Source: Fragilaria crotonensis (lineage: Eukaryota; Bacillariophyta; Fragilariophyceae; Fragilariales; Fragilariaceae). Taken from it: a stretch of 44,228 nt of DNA. How positions within the stretch are numbered: the first letter of the stretch is position 1; every line of letters begins with the position of its first letter. The stretch is taken from the NCBI GenBank assembly GCA_022925895.1, contig JAKSYS010000522.1, forward strand, positions 1 through 44,228, given 5' to 3'. Positions 19,713 through 31,216 of the stretch are shown here, piece by piece. Made by a program: the position numbers and the translations under genes. Below the pieces are notes generated by a model. That model saw only the letters and a program-made list of their open reading frames with translations. It had not been told where the DNA came from and did no database searches.

Positions 19713-20057
19713 ACCGTGTTGGGTGAATGGTGAATGTGAGTAGTCTCTGGGCGACACTCAATTCACTGCTAACCTCCGTCCAGTTGTACTCGTCTTCAAA
19801 GCACTCCAGTAGCCTCACCATCGCATTCGGTCCGTACTGTACTAGCAGTGACGGTACAGTCGGAACGTGAATTGCACGGTGTTGACACTGGCCCTTCACA
19901 GACATGGTAACAAACGTAATAGCTAGGTTGGCCATTTCATCGGTTCAACCTCAGAATACAATCCAAGTGGCAATCGCAACGGTTATTGCTGCAGCGTCAG
20001 CGCTCCTGTACTAGTTTGGTCCATTATACGAATTAATTGGAATAAAGCCTCTAGGTA
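19713..20057. other. 3' flank of the transposase-like gene
   Basis: A 76-codon minus-strand frame is open at 19705-19935 but shows no recognisable motif. I could not identify a terminal inverted repeat or target-site duplication by eye. Otherwise nothing is visible. Confidence 0.3.
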
Positions 20058-23000
20058 TTAGTTCTCATCAACTGCATCCAATAGTTCCAAATGTGGAGTG
20101 AAATCTGCCTCTACACAAAGCTGGTCGAAGCTGCTTGTATTGCCTGTGATATTTTGCAGTTGCTTCTTGAGTTCATTGAATCCCATCGCCTTGTTAGTAC
20201 GGTGATTAAACAGATCCTCCTGCCGAATCCCACGATGAAGCAGCTCTTTCCTTAGTTCCGTAGTGTGATACTTTGTTCGCAGATCCTTATAGGCAACTTG
20301 GCCAAGCGCTACAGCCGTGAGCGTGACACCTGTCATATTCATCCTGCTGTTGGCAGGTCTTGCGATGTTGAATCCTTCCTTGAATTTCTCTACAGTACTG
20401 TCCACCCGTTTCTTGCGTAGGCTGCTGCTTTGTCCTTCCTGCCCAGCATCAAGTAGTACTAGCTTCTTGAGCTCAACTTGATGATTTTGGATCACTTGGC
20501 CGTTCTCTCCCCTCATCATCTCGTCGAGTATTCTACCATTCTTAATAGCTTGGTGGGCAATCTGAATAGCTTGGACGCCACCCCGCTTAGCACGTACTCT
20601 TCTTCTTTCACCGTCAACCTCCTCCTGTGATGAACTTGTGATATGTTCATACGCGTTTGCTGCAATGCCATAGCAGCTACCCAGCTCGCCGAGTCGACCT
20701 GTTGTTGTGTAGTGACCGATTTTCTTAACCCCACCCTCAACCATTTGCGTGACCGAGGCAAGTCCAGCAAATTTGGCAAAGAAGAGTTTCTGGAAGGCAA
20801 CCAGCACACCATTGTTCTCCGCAAATTCGGCGTCCCACATGTCTGACCCGTTGGCAATCAACCGAAGAGCAGGTAGGTTGTCCATCACGTTGGATGATGT
20901 CTGCACACCAAGAAGCTTCCCAGAGCTCCGCTTCACAACAAACTCTTGAAAATCAAACATGTTGATTGCTGCATCATGCTCCAAAAGAACGACGTCTCCA
21001 CTGGATGCTGCATGCTCATAGAGCGGAGGCAATGACAAGAGAATCCGGGCGACAACTTGGGCAGTTTTGAATGAACTGAAGGAGGCAAGAAAGAATAATG
21101 GACCGTTTGCCCATCGATCAAAGTTCTTGTCAAGCTGACGAATCGAACTCGAGATGAACGAGTGAACTTTCCTGTCCATTGCTTCTTTCTGCTCTGTGGG
21201 TAATCCGACGACCAGTTCGCGGAACCCTGCAAAGTCGTCGGAATTCTTATCGTCGTAGAGCTTCCTCAGCTTTTCTAGACAGTCACTGATGTGAAAGAAT
21301 CGGACTAATATCTCGCGACAGCGAAAGCCGGGTTCCCCATCAAGTTTGGTATCTCGTCCCTGTAGCCATTCGAAATTGTGATTGAGTACCCTGTCCAGAT
21401 AGGCTCTGGTGAACTCAAGGTCAGCACGAAGGACGCCTTCTTGCATCAACGAATGCAAGTTTGAAGCCGCGATGTTTCGTTTGGACCTCGAAGGCTCAGT
21501 ATTTGTCACAGCGACATTTATTGCCCTCCATACCTCCCATTCTTTGAGGACTTGCTTCAGACACTTGCCAACCCACCACCAGCGGGACAAGACGGGCTTT
21601 GACAATACGGTGTACTTATGGATTCGATGATCCAATCCAAGTTTCGAAACCGTTGCTTCGAATATTCTCGGAAAAGCTTCTGCTCCGTAGGCTTCTTGGA
21701 GAGTGTGGGCATAGAAAAGGAGCTGGATTGCGTTTCGAATGTCCGTTTTCCCCACCCCGAATACCCGCTCATACGGCTGTGCCAAGGAAAGTTGAGCATT
21801 ATGGAGTGTACAGTTTGCGATGAGATAGTCGTCGGTGGTCAATCCAAGTGCAGTGAGCTCTTTAGCCAGCGGTTCAATCGCCAATCCACCTCCGTTGTCA
21901 GAGGCCTGTCCCGCGAGCATTCGCTTGTTGAGTGGGATCTTCCGAAGTGAATATGCTATCGCCTCCGCCCCTTCGCTTGCAAATCCGCCAGAGCCCTCAG
22001 CGTCAAGGAAAAATTTCTTTACTGTCCGTTTTTTATGGTTGCACCAGGTAAGATACTTGACAAAGCCGCCCTCAGAGCCAGGTGCTTTATCAACTGCAAT
22101 GTATATGCTCCTAACAGTTTCAAGTTCGTCTGCAAGAAGAAGGAGACTGGAGATGGCTCCGCGTTTAACGGACTTGCGCAAATATCCTTGGCCAGGGGAG
22201 GTCTTCATGATGTGATCGATATTATACTCGAGGCCGACCGCAGATAGAAAGGCACAATTAGAGAGCCAATGAAATGAGATGCCTTTTCGGACCAAGTGCA
22301 GGAACATGAGCCATTGCAGCAGCATGGAGTATTCGACTTTCCTCGTTGGAGGTATGCTTTTCCTTGGAAAGATAGTCGTTCAACTTCGCAATCTGCTGTG
22401 CACAATGTTTATACTTGGCTTCTTGGCTCTTCGTGATGAGAGTGTGTGTTGGGGACATTTTTGACGTAGTACTTCTCCTTCACTCCCACAGTGACTTGAC
22501 GACTCCCAAAAGTCTTGTTGTCATTTCCAGCTCGGGTTCGTGGCTGCGATTCTGGACTCACAAGCCTTGCCAACAATCTGCTACCACTTTGGGATGTCTG
22601 CTGAGATGATTCTGACAAAAGAGGAGTCGTCAATGCTGACGATCTACTACTAGTACTAGTCCAGAGCTGTTCTGACGATGGTTGTGCCTCGGTTGTCATG
22701 ACTGTTGGACGGTGTGCCAGTCGTCGGGAGCATTCCATGATACTGCATCCCGGCAAGAAGTCTTTGTTTGTTGCTGGTTCGTCATTCATTGGTGTGATAA
22801 CCGTCCCAGGCTGAACTACAGTGAGCTGGGTTGTCACGATTGATAACTCGGGGCGATCGGTGCGGATAGTCAAGTTGCCCATCATTTTGGTCACGACTTG
22901 TTCAGTTGTTGTACTAGTCGATGACTCGACACCAGCTTCATTCTTGTCAGCACCAAATGCTATGGAGAAAGTCTGCATTGCTGTCTTTACAGTGCTGTTG

Positions 23001-23464
23001 CTCATGAGGTGTTTTCTTCCACGTCTAACTCTTGGATGGTGATCAAACTCGGGAGATTTGGTAGGATTCTGCAAGTGTGACCTCAAGCTGGGAGGAGGGG
23101 GGTCATTCTTACAACGACGACTACCACCGATCTGGACCATGAGCTGATTGTTTGGTCTCCATTGGTTTCGCCGCATAAATGTAGTAGTTGCATCGATATT
23201 GTAATCATGTAGTAACTGCACAAATACATTTGCCTTGAACTGCAATCCGCCTTGTTTGACTCGAGCGATGCCAGCTGCGACAGCAAAGTTACGCCATGTT
23301 TCATCAGTGATTCCAAGGAGGAGTGGCAAGGAAGATACATCAATGTCACCACCTTCCACGGTTTTGTACCAGTATGGTTCAAGGTCTTCATGCGCGCCCT
23401 TCAGGAAAGTGAAAAGCTGCGCCTGCAACTGAACTTCGCGTTCCACAGTGCAATCTGAGGCCAT
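20058..23464 (-). mobile_element. hAT-like (RNase H-fold DDE) transposase-type gene with two frame breaks
   Basis: The gene reads on the minus strand from the ATG at 23464 to the stop at 20058. The frame changes at the T runs 22458-22462 and 22284-22287, each equivalent to one extra A in the gene; without these two bases it would encode about 1134 residues. In the last 755 residues an RNase H-like core is visible. It has AVDKAPG (first Asp, residue 79 of that segment), ASDNGGG (second Asp, 143) and a CTLHNAQLSL stretch (172-181) like the CxxH region of hAT transposases. Long helical regions follow, with a very Lys/Arg-rich tail. The N-terminal 350 residues are Ser/Thr-rich with no clear zinc finger. 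A third acidic residue could not be assigned. It could be an intact element with assembly errors, a decaying copy or a domesticated gene. I infer the family from motif order, not from a search. Confidence 0.65.
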
Positions 23465-24682
23465 ACTTCACGACTCTGATTCTCCACCCTCGAGCTGATT
23501 TGTTCAGATATGCTTCACCAGTGGATCAATCAGGGTGTTTAGTGTCGACTGCCTTCGCAGATCTGTTTAAAGTCCTACTTTGGTGAAGCTGATGCCAATC
23601 TAATTTTGATGTTCCATGGAATCTCGTTTGAAAATGTGAAGCTAGTTTCGCGGTAGTCTACTAGAACACAAAGTTGAAATCGACATACTAAATTCCGTTT
23701 TCATTCCGTTTTCGGAGATTCCACGTTTCGAACGAATATTTGCGCCGGTCAAACCATGTGTATTATCTATTTATGATTAAATTTATGTTCTCAGAGGAGA
23801 AATCACGAGAAGGGAGAGCCATATACTGCTACAGTGCGATCACTGGAGAAGTCAAAACTGGTTACCAGTACTGGAGGAAGGATGATGATTGTACTGTCTA
23901 CAAGAACATGGTACTCCGTACTCCAGTATTATTAATAGGAGTATTCCTGTACTTCAGGACGATACAGTTGAGTTATCTACCGAAGTACCAGTATAAGTAC
24001 CCTTTTCTAATAGTACAGTACATTAGACTCAAATACTGTACCTCGGTCCCGGTACAGCATTGTTGATGTCATCATCCTACTCCAGAGTAATGCTTGGAAT
24101 GTTGATCAAAAATGGAAAGCTTCACTCCCATTGTCACAAATACTGACTACAATTGCTTAATGTACTAGAGAGATGGATTGGAAAGCAAAGGGTGAACTAC
24201 TGAGATGTTACATGCAGGATTGTCTGCAGCTGAGGGTCCATTTTGCCAAATAACAAATGTGGCATTTTTGTGAGCGTTTTCTGAAGTGTGTGAACGTTTG
24301 TGCAAACTGGGTGTAGAAGTGTTCGCAATTCTACGGACCGTTACTTCGGTTCAAAAATTTTCGGCTCAGATTTATGCTATTATACATACCATAAGATTGT
24401 TTATCGGATTTTGAATCTATTGATATTTTTTAAGATGTCTATGACCGGTTTTGCGTTGGGCAGCCCCCTTCCCAAATCCGGACGTTTTTGATTGGTTTAG
24501 CGCTTTAGTTAGCGCATTAATCGTTAGCGCATTAGGCATCTTCTGTTCATGCCTCGAACGCCTCTCCGTCGTCGTACACCATTCCTTCCGATCAACATTT
24601 GGTGTGGGGCGACTCATCGCTGGTCCCACCCCGTCCAATTCCATAACAAACGGAAACTCCTCGTGAATATCATCTCCCAACC
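23465..24682. other. Intergenic region upstream of two divergent genes
   Basis: This separates the minus-strand transposase-like gene from the plus-strand J-domain gene. From about 23850 to 24060 it is dense in GTAC-containing words (ccagtactgg, ggtaccag, gtacagtacat and variants). One 108-codon plus-strand frame at 23740-24066 is largely this simple sequence and I do not regard it as a gene. A cluster of three short direct repeats at 24497-24534 is listed separately. Confidence 0.45.
24497..24534 (+). promoter_or_regulatory. Triple TTAGCGC(A/T)TTA motif upstream of J-domain gene
   Basis: The 11-bp word ttagcgc(t/a)tta occurs at 24497-24507, 24509-24519 and 24524-24534, just after an inverted CCAAT-like attgg at 24491. 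The last copy lies about 150 bp before the ATG at 24683. Three near-identical copies at close spacing look like a clustered transcription-factor site. The factor is unknown. Confidence 0.4.
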
Positions 24683-25976
24683 ATGGCCTCTGACCCCTTC
24701 CGTTCTTTCTTTCTTCGTCAAGTGCGAACCATTTTGTCGACTGCTCCTAGTCGCGAGTCGTTGCGTCAACTGCTTGCCTCGGCAGACCCGGACGTGACAG
24801 ACGAGGATTTGGACGATGAGACCATCCGGACTCGGGTGTTGAAGGAATTACGAAAACGTGTTCATCCGGACAAGCATCCGAATGATGATACGGCGACTGG
24901 TATCTTTCAAGATGTCCCTCCGTTTTACGAGGCATGTTGTCGGCGTCTTCATTTGCCAGTCGGCGCATCATCATCACAGAATACTCAACCACCGCTTCGA
25001 AGAAGGTCGTCGGCAAGCGAGAGCGAGACGACAATACCCCAAACTACGACTACTAATGGTAGTCGTCGTAGTAGTAGTACCTCGAGAGGGGTGTCACTCC
25101 CAAGTGAATTCACAGTCACTGATAAATGGCCCTACATTCCACTTTGTCATCCAGGTGCTCCGCAAGCTAGCATATTATTACAAACAGCAGCAATGATAAT
25201 GACAATGACGACAATGCGTCTGTCTTGGAACTCTTATTGGCGTACCAGTGTATCAATGCTCGTGGTGCAGTGGCGCATCGTGCCAAACCTGGTCTATTCT
25301 TTGGTTGGAGCAAGGTGACAGCCGAGCCCAATGGTACAACGGCAGAACAATTGTGGCAGAAGAAATTTCCGGGGCTTGTCGGTTTGGAGAAGATATCAAC
25401 AACACATCAACGTCAACAATTGCCAATGAGATCAAGGAGGAACTCATGACGAGGGGTCCAGTTGTGTCAGTGTCATTTGTCTTGTCACCAGTTTTGAAAC
25501 AGCATGGTGGTGCTGCTGTAGCGGATGCATTTTTTTGGCAACAACGGATGAATCAGACACATGCCGTCATGATTGTTGGGTGGAAATTGACGGCCTTTGG
25601 TGAAGTTTGGTTAGTGCATCCACCTCGCGCGAGTGCCGCCATTGCCAAGCACAAATCAATTTCGGATATTTTGATACCGATTGCTTTTGGTCAATTTGGA
25701 ATTGATACACTGTGTTTGGCACCAGCATCAGACTTGTTGGATAAGGCATGGCAACCGGGACCTTTTTTAGATTTGAATCTTTCGAAATGGCCTGACAAAT
25801 GGATGGATTGGAAAAAGTGTGATGTTCATTTGACAGCGAATGAATTGCAGCGATTGTCGGAATGTCTAGGAACTGGCTTTGTCGCTCCGCCAACGGCGAC
25901 GTCTGGACGGAAGGCGCCCATGCGGTTTGTTTTGCGCGATGAAAGAAGTTGGCACACAGCCGAGCGTTCTGTTTGA
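24683..25976 (+). CDS. J-domain protein with papain-like C-terminal domain, two frame breaks (~431 aa)
   Basis: The start ATG lies in a good context (accATGGCC). The N-terminus is a J-domain-like helical region with the HPD triad at residues 61-63 and HPDKHPND around it. It is followed by FYEACC and a Ser/Arg/Thr-rich linker. The frame then changes near 25185-25195 and at the G run 25371-25374, each like one missing base. The C-terminal part reads GACRFGEDI, EIKEELMTRGPVVSVSF, then THAVMIVGWKL and EVWLVHPP. That order resembles the second half of C1A (cathepsin B-like) peptidases, where the His of the HAV..GW motif is catalytic. I see no CGSCW-type nucleophile motif, so peptidase activity is doubtful. 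J domains stimulate Hsp70; this suggests a chaperone-linked protein, but that is inference. No intron is needed. Confidence 0.6.
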
Positions 25977-26248
25977 GGATGTCAATGGAATCCCGAGAAG
26001 AAAATGTGGAAGATCACCATCATGCGACAAAGCACAGATTAACTCTAATCTTTCCTGCAACGTAGCTGCCGAAGTGTCATGTATTCTGGATGTGCAAACA
26101 CGTGCATCAATATGCGTGTGACGTTCAGATGATTGATCTAAACCACTCTCATCGGCATTGAGTAGCATGCCTTCATTGCTTCTATGTATGTTATACAGTA
26201 CTCGTAGAACGACGGAGCGTCAGCACATGTATACTGTATACTATTATT
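25977..26248. other. Convergent 3' intergenic region
   Basis: This lies between the stop codons of two converging genes. It contains a GTAC/tgtata-rich stretch at 26190-26245 and no supported gene. Confidence 0.4.
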
Positions 26249-26728
26249 CTACATTGGATGAAATTTGGTGGCCACGGGTCGAATCAAACCTGGCCAATCC
26301 TTCAAATCTCCACTCATGATAACCACATCCATGTCAAAATCAGCGTCATCTTGCAACAAGGTGGATGCCACGGGATCTTGGTCTCTCCGTACTGCCGTTT
26401 CGTTGGATGATTCCTTGTGTTGCTGAGACAGCAGACCACGTTTTTGGGTATTGATGTCGCTGTTGCTCTTGACCTCAGTATTGTCTAGAGTTTGTTCCAG
26501 AGCAGGTCCAATGTTGGAATTGGTAACAGAGCATTGTTGCTGAAATTGATGGCGCAATCGTTTGGAAGCAGACGATGGAGGTTTTTGTGGCACTGGTGTG
26601 GAAAAAGGCGTGGCAGTGTTGACTATGTCGTCACCACAAGCTTTGGTGGGTAATGGATGGACTGTGTTTTCCTTATCTTGAAGGTGAAATCGAACGTGAC
26701 GTTGAGGAGTGGAAGGAGAATGTTCCAT
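26249..26728 (-). CDS. Hypothetical KEN-box protein (159 aa)
   Basis: I do not recognise the family. The intronless minus-strand frame encodes a hydrophilic, probably disordered protein. It begins MEHSPSTPQRHVRFHLQDKENT, of which SPSTPQR fits a CDK site. DKENT followed by a Pro a few residues later fits a KEN box (APC/C degron). Further features are several Thr-Pro pairs (TPFSTPVP), a basic SASKRLR patch, an RGLL stretch that could act as a D-box, and an acidic C-terminus ending in a DLKDWPGLIRP segment. These linear motifs together suggest a cell-cycle-regulated protein, but each is short and can occur by chance. There are no membrane segments. Alternatives are a longer spliced gene of which this is one exon, or a chance frame. 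Confidence 0.45.
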   Translation of the reverse strand: MEHSPSTPQRHVRFHLQDKENTVHPLPTKACGDDIVNTATPFSTPVPQKPPSSASKRLRHQFQQQCSVTNSNIGPALEQTLDNTEVKSNSDINTQKRGLLSQQHKESSNETAVRRDQDPVASTLLQDDADFDMDVVIMSGDLKDWPGLIRPVATKFHPM

Positions 26729-29384
26729 TGTGGATTAATCGTTGTGAAATTGAGTTTTTGTCTCAACAGGTTTGCGATCCGGACTCCACTACTCGTAGCT
26801 GGTACTGGCAGTTTGAAGTGTATGGACACACTCTCCTCTCAATCAGAGACAACAACAAAGACAACGACCACAACCTCACCGACCACAACCTCACCGACCA
26901 CCTCAGTTGAAGCTCTTTTATGGGCCTCGCTTTAAAGATTCGATTCGGAGGCAACGACAATCATGTGTTTGCGGATTGTGAATTGCGACCGTTCCAAGAT
27001 ACTCGGAGTGCTTTGTATTTCGTTTTTAACTTGTGTCGTTGTTGACGGTTGAAAGTTGGAATACTATATTGACTGCATACAAAATGCACGTCAAACTCAA
27101 CTGGGAGTACGACCGGTAGAGTCAATTTAATTAATTGGAAACGAAACTCATCCGAAGAGGAGGACGAATGTCATTTTTCAGGCGTGCTTCCATTGAATGT
27201 TCGTCAGACTTTTTCAAACAGTCGTGATAGAGCTGATATAACGGCTTTTTCACGACTCGTGTATGCATTATGCATACTAGGTATGATACTACAGTACCAG
27301 TATACAGTATGCTGGACAACAACCAACAACTGACGACAGTACCTGGTACCAGGAGACAGTATCATTTGACTATTATTGATACTCCCAGTACAAGTACGCT
27401 GTACTAGTACTTGTACCATAAAAAACTTCGGGGTCTATTGGTACATTGGTACTGTAGTCCGACCGTATATTCGGCATCACGAGATACGTGATGTATGTCA
27501 TTCATGTACCCAAGCAAGACAAGTCCAAGTAACACAATACACAATCAGTGGCAAGGAAGGCGGACGGGAGCATTCGGATTCGTAATCGATACCAGAGCAT
27601 ATGCAATGCCTGGAGTAGAAAGAAAACAGATTGCCGGATGAACTGAAACACACCTAGTAGCCAGATGCACTTTTTAATGGTTGAAACCTAAACTCAACAA
27701 GCAACGAATCACACAACATTGCTGAGGAGCCTGGTCCCCACAGCTGTCAAGACAAGAAGATACAACTAGCCACGACGGTAGGTAATGTGTGTGATTTTGT
27801 GGTTATCCGGCCATGCTGGTCCAACCAGTGAACCACCTCCCCGCGGCCGCCACTGCCTGCCCACAACAACCCACAGCTGTACTACCCGCTGTGAACAGCG
27901 CACTGCCGGTACTATTGCATACATACAGGGACTGATTCAACAGTACCACTAGCAACCCCCTGCTGGCACATATTGCAGTGAATCTTCTTGCAGGGTATTG
28001 CTTCGCGGACCCAGCAGGAGGACCGCCGGACGCTCGTGCTGAGTAACCGTCTGCCTGTAGCTTTCCTCACCCTGATGGTGACCTGGCTAAATGCTGTGCA
28101 CAAGACAATGGTAGCTACTGCCCTCCTTTACATTCTCCGATACATAGACAGCAATAGACACACCAGCCAGGGGACAACCCAAAAGGGCTCCTTGAGAGGG
28201 CCCTCCTCACCACCTTTGTCATTAGCTTGAGCAAGCCAAACCTGTTGCGCCATGTGTCTCTTCCTGACTTTGTTGAGATGTGGTGGTTATACTGAATCTG
28301 ATCTTGTTTGTTTCCTTGACCAGCTTGTTGTGTGACTATTGGTGCCTGCTGCTGGAAGTCTTGGTCCTTTCAACAAAAGGTAGTTTTGAGCTTTTCTCGA
28401 ATAACAGAAAATGAATGCCTCGCTCCGGGATTGGCAGGCACATTCCAACATTTTGCTTCTTCAAGTATAATGTACTAAAATTGCAGACCTATCGCAAGTA
28501 GCGGATGCTGGGCGAGGAAAGTTAGAATACACCAGGTACGTTTTCTGTTTCAAATGTCTTGAACTTGTAGTTTCAGTACTTGTACGTCGCATACAGCTCT
28601 AACGTACCTCTCCTGCACCTATTCGTCGTATCTTGCATGTTGGTCCATGTATTCCACTCCCATTACAGAAAGGTATTCCAATCAGAAGAGGCTTGGGATG
28701 ACATGGCCAGATTTTGTATGAATAATCCTGTACTATGGGATCAAGTGCGTTTTGTTAACCCAAGAGTAGGGAATTTGCATAGGGGAGCGGGTGAATCTTC
28801 ATGGAACGAAACTTCCCGAACCCTAATTCTTGGAATATCCTATGCATTAAATGATTTGGTTGTAATTCGCTCCCGTATAACGAACTGTTCGCGCGGATAC
28901 ATATGAAAAACTTGAATAAGAGATTTTTTTAAGCTTCGTTCTTCGTTGGCTACTATGGTTTAGGCAGGACTATATAGCTGCTGGAATGTCTATAAGAAAA
29001 GCCCACGACAGGGTTCTCTAATATAATAAACAATTAAGACAAGACATGGGACTTATGATAATTCAACATTATCGTCGCTTTCATCTCCTATTGCCGGCAT
29101 TTCGGCTACATGGGATTCCGCTCCGCGATTGACGTTGATAGCGAAGGAAGCCAAAAAAAATAAATTCCGAAGGCAACAAGTACCGCTTCAAGCGACTGCA
29201 CTAATTGCCCGAATAAAGAAAGGCTTATGGCTGCTGACGACCCGAAAGAAAATGATGACTCAGTTAGGGTTGACGCCTCAAGCTTGAAGTTTTCGAGTTG
29301 AACTGTAGACTATCATATTACTCTCGTCATTTTCACAAAAATGTACCGGTAGTATGCATGTAGGTGTATACGAACACGTTTCAG
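26729..29384. other. Large gene-poor region with simple and palindromic sequence
   Basis: A 15-bp tandem (cgaccacaacctcac) occurs about 2.5 times at 26865-26902. At 27280-27480 there is a dense cluster of GTAC words, including gtactagtac at 27401-27410. A 108-codon frame at 28580-28906 and a stop-free stretch of about 80 codons without an ATG at 29046-29288 are the only longer frames. Neither has a recognisable motif. The end of the region is the promoter of the kinase gene; tttcag just before 29385 could also be a splice acceptor of an upstream exon. Confidence 0.4.
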
Positions 29385-30654
29385 ATGCAAGCGTATTTCA
29401 CCAACACTTGCAAAGGAAAAAAGAGCAGGGTCATAGTTTCCAACAAAATGTTGACCGAAGATTCATCGCCGGTCGAGATGTTTTGCCCCGGGGAGGTGGT
29501 CAAGGAACGTCTTCATCAATTTCATGATGCATGGGTTGCTAGTGAGATGGCACAAGAACGTTGTGTTGGCAAACAGATTCAAACGTACACAGAGGACGAC
29601 TTTCACGTCGGACGATGTCTTGGTCAGGGAAGTTTCGCAGATGTGAAGTGCGTCTTTTTAAAGTCAAGCAACTGGAATCACCCAAGTGGTTGCCATGTCG
29701 AATCTGACCAAGCTTATGCTCTCAAGCGCCTGAAAAGCAATGTGGTTGCAAATCGAACAATGCTCACCATCGCAGCGACTGATCTTGCGATGGAAACCAC
29801 TCTGCTGTCGAATCTAAGCCACAAAAATATCATCAGCCTTCATGGTGTCATGAGTGGGAACATGATTCAATCTCTTAATGAAGGCACATTCTTCATCGTC
29901 CTTGATCTGTTAGTTGAAACGCTTGATAAACGTTTCAACAAATGGCAAACGCAACAGAAACGCAAAAAGTTTATGCCCATCAAACGTAAGGATACATGTG
30001 TCACTCCACGCATCCGAGAGGTAGCGATTGGGGTTGCGGAAGGCATGGAATACCTGCACTCTAAGAAGGTCATCTTTCGGTAAGTTCGTTCAGGTGCGAC
30101 GAGTTATGATCTATGGTACACCGCTTTGAATCAATACGTCCTCACAATGACAACGAATCACTAGTGATCTGAAGCCTTCTAACATCGGTTTCGATGATGA
30201 AGGTCGGGTCAAAATCTTCGACTTTGGACTTGCCCGTGAGCTCGGTCGAGACTCGTCCGCGAAAAAGCCCAGACTAATGACTGGTGGGACTGGGACTCCT
30301 CGTTACATGGCCCCCGAAGTCGCAAAGATGGATAAATCGTATGGTTTCCCAGCCGACGTGTACTCCTTTTCGATTCTGCTGTGGCAGGTGGTGACCAAAC
30401 GCATCCCATATGGTCGCATTTCGTCACCAACAGAGTTTGCCGCCAAGGTGGTGAATGGGAACCAGCGACCAAGCCTCAAACACGTCGAGTCTGAGTCACT
30501 CCGGGACATTCTTGAGAATGGTTGGACTGCCGATCCCAAAGCGAGGCACTCATTTTCTGATATTCGAGAAAAGCTCGATAACTACCTTTGTCGACAAGAA
30601 CAAGAGCACTCACCTACAAACAAACAAAAAAGCTGGTCACGCAAACAAACATGA
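29385..30654 (+). CDS. Serine/threonine protein kinase (394 aa, one intron)
   Basis: Exons are 29385-30079 and 30165-30654, with an 85-bp GT-AG intron that splits the codon of the Arg in the catalytic loop. Motifs in order are the glycine loop LGQGSFADV, YALKRL (ATP-anchoring Lys), HKNIISLHG, VIFRDLKPSN (catalytic loop), IFDFGLA (DFG), GTPRYMAPEV (activation and P+1 loops), ADVYSFSILLWQ and an R at the end of the domain (DPKARHSF). All catalytic residues are present, so it should be active. The HRD His is replaced by Phe, which I recall as common in diatom kinases. The domain resembles the tyrosine-kinase-like/mixed-lineage group. The first ATG of the frame is at 29385; an ATG at 29448 is also possible. 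The C-terminal tail is short and basic. Substrates are unknown. Confidence 0.85.
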
Positions 30655-31216
30655 TCTGATCCTGTACAACCATGTCGCAGCAATTCAGGAAAACCTTGGT
30701 CCAATCCTTATTGAATTCGCCGCCAAAGAAAAGGGAACTGACGTCCAGTTCGTTTCCAATCTTGTTCGAAAAGAAGATATTAGAAGCTAACATTTATCAT
30801 ACAAATATGCTGTGCCTAGTTCATACAAATATGCCGTGCCTGGTATTGCGTTTGCAAGAATCTGCGAAAAGGTTTGCAAAATGGAACGTCCCTCTGACGA
30901 AGAACACGCTCTTAATGACAAATGACGCGCACGTATGGTAGATGATCAGATTGGATAAAGGGTGATTGATATACAGTTGACTTGCAATAACACTCTAAAA
31001 ATGTGTCGGCCCTTGTAGTGCTGTGATGGAGGGCCTTCTCCTGTTCAACAATCCACAATAACAGCGAGCAACATGAGACAAGCCTTGCGTTCAAGACAAA
31101 GTGCTGCAATGCTATCAAAAGTATTGTGCTACTAAATTTGAGAAGTGACGAGTGTGAATGCTAGTACCGGCCGATAAAGCCCATCCATGAGCCGAATGCG
31201 TGAGCACTGGATGATG
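30655..31216. other. Intergenic region between convergent genes
   Basis: This holds a 24-bp tandem pair at 30797-30844 and no supported gene. It separates the 3' ends of the kinase and CHMP2 genes. Confidence 0.4.
30797..30844. repeat. 24-bp tandem duplication
   Basis: The unit tcatacaaatatgc(t/c)gtgcct(a/g)gt occurs twice in direct succession (30797-30820 and 30821-30844), with two mismatches. It lies in the 3' flank of the kinase gene. Confidence 0.8.

Noticed and set aside
28580-28906. 108-codon plus-strand frame with a hydrophobic start
   Set aside because: No recognisable motif, no supporting exon nearby, and it begins inside simple-sequence DNA; kept only as part of the gene-poor region.
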